Of a stretch of 64,000 bases of DNA, positions 22,901 through 31,948 are shown piece by piece. How positions within the stretch are numbered: position 1 is the first letter of the stretch; each line of letters starts with the position of its first letter. The stretch spans positions 1-64,000 of the forward strand of contig JAJSPD010000120.1 of assembly GCA_021307315.1 (NCBI GenBank). Reading direction: 5' to 3'. A program made the translations under genes and the position numbers. The DNA is from Bisporella sp. PMI_857. Its lineage: Eukaryota; Ascomycota; Leotiomycetes; Helotiales; Helotiaceae. Below the pieces are notes generated by a model. That model saw only the letters and a program-made list of their open reading frames with translations. It was not told the origin of the DNA and did no database searches.

Positions 22901-24030
22901 TCGAATCGGGCGGCATTGCTTGCGTGAACCCAGAACACCCATGTCTCCGGCGAGCGGTCTCGAGTTCGATAGGCGTATTCGATGGCGAGTTGCGATTTGC
23001 TTCACAGCCGTTAGCAATCTGTATTGATAAAAGCTTTTGGGCTTACCCGACGCCGCCCAGGCCAACGAGCGCAGTCCGAGATCCTAAGACAGCGCATTTC
23101 TCGTGAATCTGATCAAGTATCGCTCGCTCGACAAAGTCTGTGTCGCGACTGAAGGGTATGACGATCGACGGGTTCGGTGAAGTCTCTGGTTGTTCTGCGG
23201 GTCGGGACGTCATTAGCGCGGGGTCAGCTTCGACTTTTGCGACTTACCAGGAAGTGCGTCAGGCATTAGTCGTTGGGATAGGACTTACTTTTCAAAGGTC
23301 TGTCAATTGCCTCCTAGAGCCGCAGAAAAGCCTTGACTTCTCCTTCGCTATAAAGAAGTGGCATCTGGACATCGAAAATCCCAAAGAGCGAATATGCCTT
23401 GTCTTCTTCACGTGTAGTTTGTCGACTTTTTGCCCACGAGAATCGTTCATCGACGTCAAATTGGGAGAAGGAGTTTTCTCGAAGCGCCGTGGCAGGGACT
23501 CCCGTAATCTCGTAGATTTGTTGCTCGAGAGTTCTCTTATTACCTAGAATCTTGCTTTCCCGAGAATAGAATTCAACTAATCTTGGAGCAAGGAGTTCTT
23601 GTAAAGTCCAGCCTCGTGTAAACCATTTGCTTGCTCGGAAAGCAGATTCCCAAGTACACACAGCAGACGTATCACTTGCTTTTCGCTTTCGTATCGAAAC
23701 ATCAGATAAGTAGACATAGCATCTGGCCGCTTTCTGATACCAGCGAAACATCGAGTTGATAGCTTCAGAGAGCTCAGCGCTGCTCGATTTGTCGATGCAG
23801 TATGTGTCAACCCAGAAGTATTTCAAACCATCACGCTTAGCCTGTTCTCCGCAGAATTGTATCTTGCTATAGCCGCCAGCTTTACTCTTGCTCGTACCGT
23901 CTGTCAGGTCCTTGAAGGTAACCTCGTCCGTTCCCCACCTGTGTGAAAGTATGGCATAGTTGGGTATGGCGCTTTCAAAGAACTCGGTCAGGCTGAGGTT
24001 GCCATCATCGTCGGACTGTAGCAGACGCAT
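19942..24030 (-). pseudogene. HET-NB-ARC-TPR NLR gene 2, inactivated by two stops
   Basis: HET domain from ATG 24030 (MRLLQ ... YAILSHRWG ... YFWVDTYCID ... FTRGWTLQELLAPRLVEFY), then an intron of about 100 bp near 23190-23290. NB-ARC follows: IPFSRDTDFVERA, P-loop GLGGVGKSQ interrupted by a 47-bp intron (23000-23046, branch point TGCTAAC), Walker B WALILDNVDDADF, ILITTRSKSAA, PLAIVQAAAYI. Then winged-helix/helical regions, twelve TPR units of 42 residues (EGRWDDAE-type) and a divergent tail. Only two lesions: TAG 23314-23316 (Gln expected in LRLQEAID) and TAG 22813-22815 (Trp expected in LVHDWLYDE), both C-to-T type. All other parts keep frame, so inactivation is recent. The only gene of unit II. 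Confidence 0.9.
20150..21620 (-). repeat. Twelve-unit 126-bp TPR coding array
   Basis: Units spaced exactly 126 bp (the coding segment for VQVMET recurs 12 times from about 20190 to 21576). The unit is WNQGRWDDAExLxVQVMETx then KTKLGVDHPxTLxSMANLAS. Variation is confined to five codons: K/E, E/D/F, S/R, S/D and T/A/M. F is always paired with R; E always with S. Confidence 0.9.
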
Positions 24031-24394
24031 TATTCAAAAGGTTCGAGGATCGCAGTAGAGTAGGGTTTCGGGTAGTTGTTAAGCCGTCGAATCAATATAG
24101 ATGCGGAGTGAAGTTGGAGAAAACGTCGTGTTGAGGCTGGCGGACTCAGCTTGGGCAGCCTCGGGGCAATGACATTGTCGTACATCATTGGAAGCGCGCA
24201 AGACCGGTCTCGCTCAGGCTGGAATTCCGGAAGCCATAGGCATATCATATCCAAAATCAATTTCGATTGAGCATGATTTGTTTCTGTCGCTGCAAAGGAA
24301 GCTGAAGGAATGGAGAGTAAATGACAAAAAACAAAATCCTGAATTTACCTTCGATATTTGGAGTTCGATTCTGTAGCCTTGAATCTCAGGCAGT
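24031..24394. other. Upstream region of NLR gene 2
   Basis: Promoter side of gene 2 up to the D end. No reliable motif. Confidence 0.4.
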
Positions 24395-24835
24395 AAGTTT
24401 CTGTAGGGTGTACGGGGCTGTTCCCCACTAAGATCGTCACTCGCTTCGATCCGAGGTACGGAGTACCGAATCGCGTGACGATCATACCTAGATTTGCACG
24501 CCACAGCAGCCGTAAGGCTGACAACGACTTCCTATATGGTTAGGGCGCTAAAGAGCTCGAATAAGATCTTTTTATAGGTATTAGAAGTACTGAGAGCCTA
24601 CAGATAAAGCGGTGATTAGAAAAAGTACGTTTCGCTACAAAATGAGACCCTTTGTAATCAGCCGTAGCGGCGACGATATGAATATGGTTTTCTAGTAAAA
24701 GGGGTTGAAGATGTCTTAGAATAGCCATAGAATCTAACTTTCAAAACATTATAGAGAATTATTATAATTTACGTAGGTTTTATGATGCCTAAAGTCGAAG
24801 TACCTGTTATTTTTTCCGGCACGCAGGGATGCACG
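24395..24835. repeat. D-type element end (right end of unit II)
   Basis: Inverted partner of 19341-19800 and direct relative of 30418-30784. It ends GGGATGCACG with the terminal TTA missing, joined directly to ACGTCCATC of the next unit. Confidence 0.75.
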
Positions 24836-25177
24836 ACGTCCATCACTGCGTGCCGGAAAACACTGCGTGCCGGGACGGATCTATGGTTTGAAGGTTTTAA
24901 CTCCCCACCACATATTGGTAAAAAGTTGAAGTTGGTTTCCAATTACTCTTTTACTAATAATCTAGCGGCCTTTGCTTTGCAGTAAGAAAATATTGAAGTT
25001 CTGATTAACAATCCTTTGTCCTGTTGACAGCGGTGAAAGCTAATTGAACGCTTCCCCCTTGTTCAAATATGGTTATCGGCTCTTCCCCAAAATTCGGGGC
25101 TATATTATAGAGCTCCTATTAAGCTCAGACACGGCTTCCAAGTTTAAAGATATAAAGCACAAGAAAACTTGCCTGCC

Positions 25178-26027
25178 AGGAGGGCGAAGACTCAACACCT
25201 GTATGTGGTGCCCTCTACGAACCTTCAGCGTTTTACGTCTGGAGAGCCGAGATTGAGTCAATTCAAGCTGGAGTCGAGAACGCACGGTACAACGCAACAA
25301 CACTCGAAACAGAGGCCCTTTCAGCTCGAATCAAAGACTATACAGCTGTATATAGCAAAACCTATTCTACAGTACTCGCCGTTCAGTTACCTGCGCGCTG
25401 GCAGGGCGACAGTCAGTCGAATACCCTCTGGAGTATGAAAAATTTTTCACTCGACCCACTTTTATTTTGAGCCTCAATTCGACTTCGAAGCAATTCTTTG
25501 CGACTGTATCTATCTACCATTTTACGGTTTCCATGCCCTTCGCCAAGGGGGACTAACCTCTGGGCACCTAGTACGAGCCATGACCGGTGTTGACTACTAA
25601 GAAAACGACGAGAATAAGCCTTGGGAAGGAAACAGCAGGGCCGGCAAGAAGGAAAGGGTATTTGCAGAAGAAGAGAAAAGTTTAGAAGTGGTTTTGAGAG
25701 TCAAATGAAAAGGAAGAGAATGCTTTGGTTATATACAGGGACTCGATCCCCAACATTCACTGGTATATATGAGAGGTTTTTGGAAGAAGTGTGTTAAGGC
25801 TACTAGTCTATTAATATTGGCTAGTGCAGTCCTTGTAGGGTACTTGTGCTCCTGCGTCTTTCTTTTTACTCTCGGACATAGCATATAGGACCACAGTATT
25901 TGTTACTGTTATTAGGATTGCGAAGCTCACGAGAAGGGCCTGCCTGAGAGCCAGGCCTGGGGGCCTAGCCGTGTTACATAGTCCTCGACTGATACAGCAC
26001 GTTAAAAGGAATAATAATAATAATAAT
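25178..26027 (+). mobile_element. Short non-LTR-type retroelement, copy I
   Basis: Flanked by the 14-bp duplication AAAACTTGCCTGCC at 25164-25177 and 26028-26041. It begins with an HDV-like ribozyme and ends in an (AAT)n tail at about 26010-26027. The 3' ~290 nt match copy II, the 5' ~45 nt match copy II closely, and the middle is unrelated. A middle frame open to about 25470 encodes a helical segment (EALSARIKDYTAVYSKTYST) of no recognised family. The insertion split the B-like end of unit III, so it is younger than that unit. Confidence 0.85.
25179..25259 (+). ncRNA. HDV-like self-cleaving ribozyme, copy I
   Basis: P1 GGAGGGC (25179-25185) with GCCCTCT (25210-25216). P2 GACTCAA (25189-25195) with TTGAGTC (25253-25259). 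P3 ACC (25197-25199) with GGT (25207-25209), loop TGTATGT. P1.1 GT (loop) with AC (25217-25218). P4 CTTCAG (25223-25228) with CTGGAG (25239-25244), extended by CG/CG around a small loop. J4/2 AGCCGAGA with candidate catalytic C at 25248. P2 differs from copy II at two base pairs and both stay paired; P4 differs almost completely yet pairs. The predicted cut is at the element start. Confidence 0.88.
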
Positions 26028-26293
26028 AAAACTTGCCTGCCGGACTTATCCGGACAAAAATGGGAGTAGCATAAAATGCCAAGCAACCAAATAAGCGAGG
26101 GAGGATATATCGTCCTTTGTATTCACCGCCACGCTAGTAGCATTTAATTATGCTATTTATATATATCACGTGGAGGTGTGGCGTTCTTCCAGAAGGTTCC
26201 ATCGGCAGCCACTTGTCCAGTTCTGTACAGAGTTGCCACATGTACTGTTCCAGTCCATCCCATTTCTATGCAAGGTACGGAAGGTAATGCCTT

Positions 26294-28077
26294 ATGAGCG
26301 ACCGCGCAAGTAAAGCCCTTGCAGAGGCGTCTCTGCCAGGAGAGCCTCGAACATATGATGCTATATCAAAGCGTAGTGGAGTGCCATCTAGTACTCTATA
26401 CTATCGCGATCATGGGCGTCGCTCGAAAGAAGAGAAGGCCCAAGGCCAACAATACCTCACTCCAGCAGAGGAGAAAGCCCTTGTAATGTATATGAAACAG
26501 ATGGCTGACCTGGGGAATCCTGTACGAATCAAGTACATACCGTCCCTCGCCTTTAGTATCGCCCGCCGGCGCTCCACGACAAACAGACCGACGAAGCCAC
26601 CGCATAGGAACTGGGCTCAAGCCTTCTAGAAGCATCATCTAGATCTAAAATCACGACGGATGAAGGCGATGGACTGGAAACGCCATGAGATAAATATATA
26701 TGATAAGATATTACACTGGTTTGAGGTAATTGGGACGGTTTTGAAGGATTCGGCTATTCTGCCAGAAAATGTCTATAATATGGACGAGACAGGAGTTATG
26801 CTGTGCATGCTCAATTCTGTCAAGGTCCTTGTAAGTAAAGACGATCGGCGAGATTATAGAGGCGCAGGCGTCAAGCGAACGACGGTGACTGCCATAGAGT
26901 GTATCAGTGCAAACGGTAGGTCTTTGTTGCCAATGATTATTTGGCCGGCCACTACCCATCGAGGTAATTGGACTACTTTCCCCACGCCTGGATGGCATTA
27001 TGCGTGCTCGGAATCTGGATACACCGATTCCAAGATTAGCTTGGAGTGGCTCAAGCATGTCTTCGATCCTCAGACCAAAGGACAGGCTAACAACAAACCA
27101 CGAGTGTTAATTTCGGACGGCTTTGGAACGCACGAAACCCTAGAAGTGTTGGAGTTCTGCTTTGAAAATAACATTCGTCTTTGTCGTCTCCCCTCCCATA
27201 CTACCCACAAACTTCAGCCTTGTGATGTGGGAGTTTTTGCACCACTCAAGGAAGCCTATCGAGATGAGGTTGATCGGCTGTTTCGAGGAGGTATAAATAC
27301 AATTGGCAAAGAGCATTTTACCTCTGTGTACAGCCTTGCAAGAGAGAGGGCGTTCACAAAAAGAAAATATCACGTCCGCATGGGCGGCTTGTGGTTTGTT
27401 TCCATTCAATCCAGACAGAGTAATGAGGAAAACACCGAAGCCCCCCCCCTCTTTTGACTGCTTCAACGGCCGTTGATATGGAGGTAGGTTTGCGTCAACA
27501 AGATGAAGTGCTACAAACGCCTGTGACGCCAGTAACAGCAGAAGCTATTATGTCGCTACATGACCTGATCAAGCAGGATACCTATACTCTAGACGAGACA
27601 AGCATGCCACGGCTACAGAGGCATATACAGAAGCTTGCCAAAGCCGGCCAAACATCCATTGCCTATCGTGCCCTTCTCGAAGAACAAAATTCACTCGTGA
27701 CTAGTATAAACGACGAGGCCAAAACCCGTCGGTCAACCAAGTCCGTAGTGCTAGGGAAGGGACAGGGGAAAGTAATGAGTTACGAGGACATTGAGGAGGC
27801 ACGAGCAAAGCGTGCTGAGAAAGATGCCATGAAAGGCAAAGGAAAACGTGGTCGGAAGCGCAAGAGTACTGCGTTGGAGGCGGTAGCGGAAGCGGAGCCA
27901 GAAGTGGCACACACTGGGCAAGAGGTCATAACAGCCAAGACGAAACGTGGCCGGAAGCGTAAGAATGCTGTACAAGAGGCAGAGGGGCTAGAGCCAGAGC
28001 CAGAGCCAGAGCCTGAAGTGGAACAGACGACCCAGGCATCAGTACCATGGAGAGCACCAGTGGCACCTATGTATTAG
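26294..28077 (+). pseudogene. Fot1/pogo-type DDE transposase, recently inactivated
   Basis: ATG 26294. The N-terminal helix-turn-helix (YDAISKRSGVPSSTLYYRDHG, here YDAISKRSGVPSSTLYYRD) is followed by a CENP-B-like region, then the DDE_1 core: NMDETGV (first Asp), VLISDGFGTHE (second Asp) and KLQPCDVGVFAPLK (third Asp). The C-terminus is basic with two GKRGRKRK-type AT-hook/NLS repeats and a Glu-Pro tail. Three lesions only: TAG 26627-26629 for an expected Gln, and two +1 changes in homopolymers (an A run near 27362, a nine-C run near 27441). Reading the second and third parts in succession restores a transposase of normal length. Pogo-family enzymes cut and paste at TA. Confidence 0.85.
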
Positions 28078-28132
28078 TTACAGCGCAGATCGCGGAGAAC
28101 TGGATCGCTGGAAGAAGAATAGAATCAAGGTG

Positions 28133-28164
28133 AGTCTCATGAGGCTTGCGCAGGCCTCGCGACT
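28133..28164. repeat. 32-bp imperfect palindrome after the transposase
   Basis: Centre TTGCGCAG; arms AGTCTCATGAGGC and GCCTCGCGACT pair almost completely. It may be an end of the pogo element or two abutting ends; no matching left end was found. Confidence 0.35.
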
Positions 28165-28660
28165 AATTACACAATTGAAGTCAGTCATTGCATTACCGGC
28201 GTATATAGAAGGGATGAGTCACAATACCATAATTGTAATCACTTTCGGTGCTACTATTTATATTGATTCTCTCTCTGTGACTGCATTTCTCTTCAGATGT
28301 CACCAACTTTAGTTACCCGGTTCGTCCTTTGTACCCCCCAACAACGATAAACTTTTCGCGTCCAGTTTTAGCGAAAATCCTGCAGACTGTGGATCACTGA
28401 TAGCGTTGTAAGCCGATTGGAAGCGCTTTCTGATAAATCTTGCTCGGACGCCAACTGAAGAACTTATCCGGAGCCTTTGGATAGGTGACACGTTGCAAGG
28501 CACTATGTGCTTCATGGGGTTTGGAGCATTGTTGAAAAAGAAGCAGATTGCGATATGAACGAACAACATATATCGACAAGATTCAGTCCCACAGGAGACC
28601 TTAGAACTTGACTTTCTCGGAGAAGCGCAACTCAATACTGCTGGCTGGCCGACAGAGACG

Positions 28661-28958
28661 ATGTGCGAGTTCAAAAGCCGTGTCAGCAGTTGCGGACATT
28701 ATAAGGCGACGCTGTCGGCACCATGCGATGACGCTAAGAAAAACAAGACGCCGTGCAGCTATAGTAGCAGTTCAGAAGATGCGAGTACTACAGGAGGGTT
28801 GTGTTACCTGCCTGGATGCGATAAAAAACCTGGAGGTAAACGCGAAGGTCCGGGTAAGTTTTTTCCGTCCGTTGTCCGTGTAGTTCTGCTGATGTCCTTT
28901 AGGTGGCCGCTCCGATGGTGGCTTTGACCCTGACAGCGTTGATTGGGACGACTTCTGA
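28661..28958 (+). CDS. Small Cys-rich hypothetical protein (82 aa, one intron)
   Basis: Exons 28661-28853 and 28903-28958. The intron, 28854-28902 (49 bp), has GTAAGT, a CTGAT branch point and TTTAG, which removes a frame end and gives a natural C-terminus (SDGGFDPDSVDWDDF). The protein is MCEFKSRVSSCGH..., with Cys at CxxxxxxxxC spacing and further Cys in SAPCDD, TPCSY, GLCYLPGCDKK, then an acidic tail. No signal peptide is seen. It resembles short Cys/His fungal proteins of unknown function. Its last ~60 coding bases overlap the kinase-like gene tail to tail. The alternative is a chance frame, but the clean intron argues for a gene. Confidence 0.5.
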
Positions 28959-30149
28959 CTCGTTCAAAGCGGATAATGATGATGAAAGAATGGAGATTGC
29001 ATTTCGAAGTGGAATACGAGGAGGGACCTCTGCCATAGCGAGGAGCGAGATTCTGCTTAGCACTTTATACTCCATCGAATCATACGTAGCATGAGCCATT
29101 GCGGAGAGAATTTGCCCCAGTGCCCAAATATCGTTCTGTTTCCGTGCTTCGATATCTTGAGACAATGGTTCCGGTAAAGATCTCATCTCTGGCGATAGCC
29201 ACTTTCGAGTTGTGCCTCCTCTCCCACTGATATCGATAAGTATAGCATGCATGTTTCTGCTGAGGACGATATTCTCTGGCTTCAAATCCATGTGCGCTAT
29301 GCCATTTCGATGAAGGGCATCAAGTGTACGGGTGATCTCTAGTGCCCATTGATGCCAGGGGTAGTTGGGCTTTGGTGATTGCAATACATCTTTCAACCTG
29401 CCGTTTGGATGATACTCGAGAAGAATGCCTTGCAGACTGGTGAGAGAATCGTCTCCGATAGCCTTCGTAGTTCGGTATGGATTGTTGGAGACGACGACCG
29501 CAATGAGCTGGACGATACCCTCAGTGCCTTGCATCTGTTCCAAATTTTGTAGTTCCTGTTCCAGAGCATCACTATCGTTTGGTATGTAAAGTGGCCTGTC
29601 CACTTCCTTGTAGACATACTCATCACAGTCAACGTGGACCAAATTCACGCCCATGCTAAACTCCTTCATCTTTTTGATTGCTGACAGGTCTCTGGCAGGG
29701 ACGCAACTGTCACAGCTATTGTATACCGGGTATCGCACTTGATACGGATCTTTCTGTATGCGAAGCCAGAGGCCGTCGATAACGGAGTACTCGCTTTCCA
29801 TATCTAAGGGTGTCTTCAAACAAAGGATCTGACAATGCGTATCGTGCTCGCGTGTGAGAAGTAATTCGGTAACTGTGTCATTGAGGAGCTGTATAGCCTG
29901 AAAGTCGATACAGAGACAGAGGTTTTCGAGATCTTTCCGACGTTTTGTCACTTTGGCAAAGGTATTGTTCTGAGGTAATTGAAGAATTCCCTGGAAGGTA
30001 AGTTTGACATGCCACTTGCGGTCAAAAGAATCAAGAACAAAAGTCAACCACCGTTTCTTGGGCTCTAATCCCCTTCCTTCCGTCTCTTCTCCGTACGTCT
30101 TTGGCGCAAAGCAGATCGACCATGAGGATAGGCTTGGAGTCGTAGACAT
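28899..30149 (-). CDS. Protein-kinase-like protein (about 416 aa)
   Basis: ATG 30149 chosen (MSTTPSLSSWSICF); an in-frame ATG at 30239 would add 30 residues. The N-terminal half (about 1-190) is an unrecognised domain (EPKKRWLTFVLDSFDRKWHV). The kinase-like domain has YVYKEVDR (candidate ATP Lys), VQLIAVV, GILLEYHPNGRL, HMDLKPENIVLS (catalytic loop with Met for Arg), ILIDISG (in the DFG position, Phe and Gly replaced), KWLSPEM (APE-like) and NDIWALGQIL. Uninterrupted, with normal GC, so it looks expressed. The altered DFG and shortened activation segment suggest weak activity or a pseudokinase. It lies beside NLR genes in the same composite, so a signalling role in that system is possible but unproven. 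Confidence 0.7.
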   Translation of the reverse strand: MSTTPSLSSWSICFAPKTYGEETEGRGLEPKKRWLTFVLDSFDRKWHVKLTFQGILQLPQNNTFAKVTKRRKDLENLCLCIDFQAIQLLNDTVTELLLTREHDTHCQILCLKTPLDMESEYSVIDGLWLRIQKDPYQVRYPVYNSCDSCVPARDLSAIKKMKEFSMGVNLVHVDCDEYVYKEVDRPLYIPNDSDALEQELQNLEQMQGTEGIVQLIAVVVSNNPYRTTKAIGDDSLTSLQGILLEYHPNGRLKDVLQSPKPNYPWHQWALEITRTLDALHRNGIAHMDLKPENIVLSRNMHAILIDISGRGGTTRKWLSPEMRSLPEPLSQDIEARKQNDIWALGQILSAMAHATYDSMEYKVLSRISLLAMAEVPPRIPLRNAISILSSSLSALNESEVVPINAVRVKATIGAAT

Positions 30150-30417
30150 GGTGTGAAGAACAACGGCTTTCCTGGATATGCCTTGAAATTTGAAGAAATA
30201 AGTGGGTGATATTTCGCGCCTGACCAACCTACCAGGCATCAAAATCGTTACTAAGCTGGGTGTGGCGCAACCGCGCCACAAACCTCCAGCCACTGTTGGC
30301 CTTAGGTTTTACAAATGAGATTATGGCATAAAAATTGGGCGTGAGGGGTTTTTTTGCTCCAGACCTAATATCGTTAGTCACTTCCATGAGGAGTCCTAAG
30401 CGGCGCAGCGATCCTGC

Positions 30418-30784
30418 ATAAATCTGCACGCCACAGTAGCCATAAAGCTAAGGACGATTTGCCGCATGGTTGTAAGGTAATGTAGCTCAGATATAACCTT
30501 TTGATATTTATTAGAAATAGTAAGGACTCGGTGGTGGAGTATTATTAGAGGAATCCGATTGCACTATAAAAAAATACTCTCTACTAACTAAGGGCAAGGG
30601 CAGCGACATGTACATAAATTCTAAGTACGAGGGCTTTAGGGTGCCGAAGAATAGCTATGGAATATTACTTTTAGGATATTTAAAGGAATATACAGTTGCG
30701 TATAGATTTTGAAATACTTAAGGTCAAAGTTCCGGACTTTTTTTCCGGCACACAGTGTTTTCCGGCACGCAGTGATGGACGTTA
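30418..30784. repeat. D-type element end (right end of unit III)
   Basis: Direct relative of 24484-24835 along its length (shared CTGCACGCCACAG, TTATTAGAAAT-like, AATAGCTATGGAAT and TTCCGGCACGCAGTGATG-type blocks), ending GACGTTA at 30784. Confidence 0.75.
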
Positions 30785-30873
30785 ACAATCTATTAACTTA
30801 AGCTCGAAATTTATTCAATTTCATTGGTCTGTTTCGGCACGCAGGGTGTTTCGCTACACAGGGAGGGACGTTA
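30785..30873. mobile_element. Right half of the split MITE (family C)
   Basis: Shares ATCTATTAA, TTCATTGGTCTGTTTCGG-like sequence and a 43-bp right terminal repeat (30831-30873) with the intact copy at 59265-59514. It is the counterpart of 13509-13603. Confidence 0.75.
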
Positions 30874-31444
30874 AATGACTTTTGTTCAACAAAAGCCATT
30901 CTTTCCTTTCACCGTCTATGCTGACTGTTTTGATAGTGTTCATGGCAACCCCTCCTATAACAATTCCTTTGCTCGAAGCGACTATCTCGACCTCTTTATA
31001 CGAGAGTCCTAAAACGAAACTTGCAGATATCTTGTTGATATTTCCAACACTCAGAATGTGATCCTGATCAGGCCTACTATCCCAGTCCCGTTCAATGCAA
31101 CAGTTGTCGCAAATAGTTAATAGCTTCATTAATAGTGTGTTCCGTTTAAGCAGCTTGTTCTTGTGCTTAGTCTTTGTGAGAAAAGCACTAAAAAATCCGG
31201 TAATTCCTTTACCTGTAATCCATCCTTGCCAATTTCTATTTTCCTTAAAATCACAATTAGCACAGGAAATGTTGATTTTCGCTTTAGTTCCAGACTTTGC
31301 ATTGTCCCGTTTCTTTGCTGTAATAGCGATGTTGAGCCTCGACTGTTCAAGTTCTTGTTTTGTCAAATCATAAGAAGGGCAGTGGACGTGAACTGGAATT
31401 TCTTCAGGGAGTAAGAGCCGCTGCAATAGTGCTGAAGAAAGCAT
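30854..31444 (-). CDS. Unrecognised 196-aa protein whose C-terminus lies in a MITE end
   Basis: Uninterrupted frame from ATG 31444 (MLSSALLQRLLLPEEIPVHV). It has two Cys pairs, SCANCDF and TICDNCC, about 60 residues apart, as in a Zn-binding fold, with a Lys-rich stretch between (TKTKHKNKLLKRN). The last residues, LTSLPV, and the stop are encoded by the inverted terminal repeat of the MITE half, so the native end has been replaced. I do not recognise the family. No internal stop despite its neighbours' decay, so it may be expressed. Confidence 0.5.
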   Translation of the reverse strand: MLSSALLQRLLLPEEIPVHVHCPSYDLTKQELEQSRLNIAITAKKRDNAKSGTKAKINISCANCDFKENRNWQGWITGKGITGFFSAFLTKTKHKNKLLKRNTLLMKLLTICDNCCIERDWDSRPDQDHILSVGNINKISASFVLGLSYKEVEIVASSKGIVIGGVAMNTIKTVSIDGERKEWLLLNKSHLTSLPV

Positions 31445-31948
31445 CTTGGTGCGTGAACAATTTTTGGGACTTTCTTAAACTCAGCCTACCTTTATAGCCC
31501 GTATATTTGACTGATCGGTTAGCTTTGCCAGCATTACGTAGCCCCGAAAAGTGTGCTTTTATTCCGCTCAAAGTTTGCGTGTTGATAGTCTAAAAATAAA
31601 GTGAGCCAGGAAAAGCACCTCCCTATAGACAGATATAGTTCGGGGTCTGAAAACGGCTCACATCAATCTTCCGTAGCACAAAAACTAACCGCCGTCTAAA
31701 GCCCTTACTGGATGGACATGTGGATGGAGACTCTATTTGAGCGAATGAATTATGGTAAAGCCATGCAAAGCAAAGAAAAACCGGAATTGAAGTGAGAAAT
31801 ATGCCACGTGCAAATCGAGAAAAGGGTTTTGTTGCATATTGCAAAAGGGCGAGCGCAGAAAGCCACAATTTTTTAGCCCCAATCTATATAGCAGCAATAA
31901 AATAACAGAACTCGAAAAGAAACACTAACTACTTGCTCTAGACTTGAT
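31445..31948. other. Upstream of the 196-aa gene; short hydrophobic ORF
   Basis: A minus-strand frame at 31623-31868 (81 codons) has a hydrophobic stretch (GIFLTSIPVFLCFAWLY) but no family resemblance. Nothing else seen. Confidence 0.3.

Larger units (their letters stand above)
19341..24835. mobile_element. Cargo transposon unit II (carries HET-NB-ARC-TPR gene 2)
   Basis: The left end (19341-about 19800) and right end (about 24395-24835) are inverted copies of each other along their whole ~440-bp length ('D end'), starting with the TAACGTCC-type tip. The left tip is 12 bp from the right tip of unit I. At the right, the tip has lost its TA and is fused to the left tip of unit III. A single NLR pseudogene fills the interior. 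D ends are distantly similar to A ends (terminal repeat, AGGTACTTCGA, TCGTCGCCG and a TGTGG block in the same order). Confidence 0.75.
24836..30784. mobile_element. Cargo unit III (pogo transposase, Cys-rich gene, kinase-like gene)
   Basis: The left tip at 24836 (ACGTCCATCACTGCG, TA lost) is followed by sequence resembling a diverged B end to about 25163. The right end 30418-30784 is a D end with an intact GACGTTA tip. Inside: a retroelement inserted at 25178-26027, a Fot1/pogo-type transposase pseudogene, and two genes that look functional. The transposase could be the source of mobility for the whole family (pogo elements use TA targets), or could be an independent insertion; its own terminal repeats were not identified. 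Confidence 0.55.

Noticed and set aside
5643..31000. Defined Starship boundaries
   Set aside because: No target duplication or right edge could be identified by eye; only the captain-type gene is supported.
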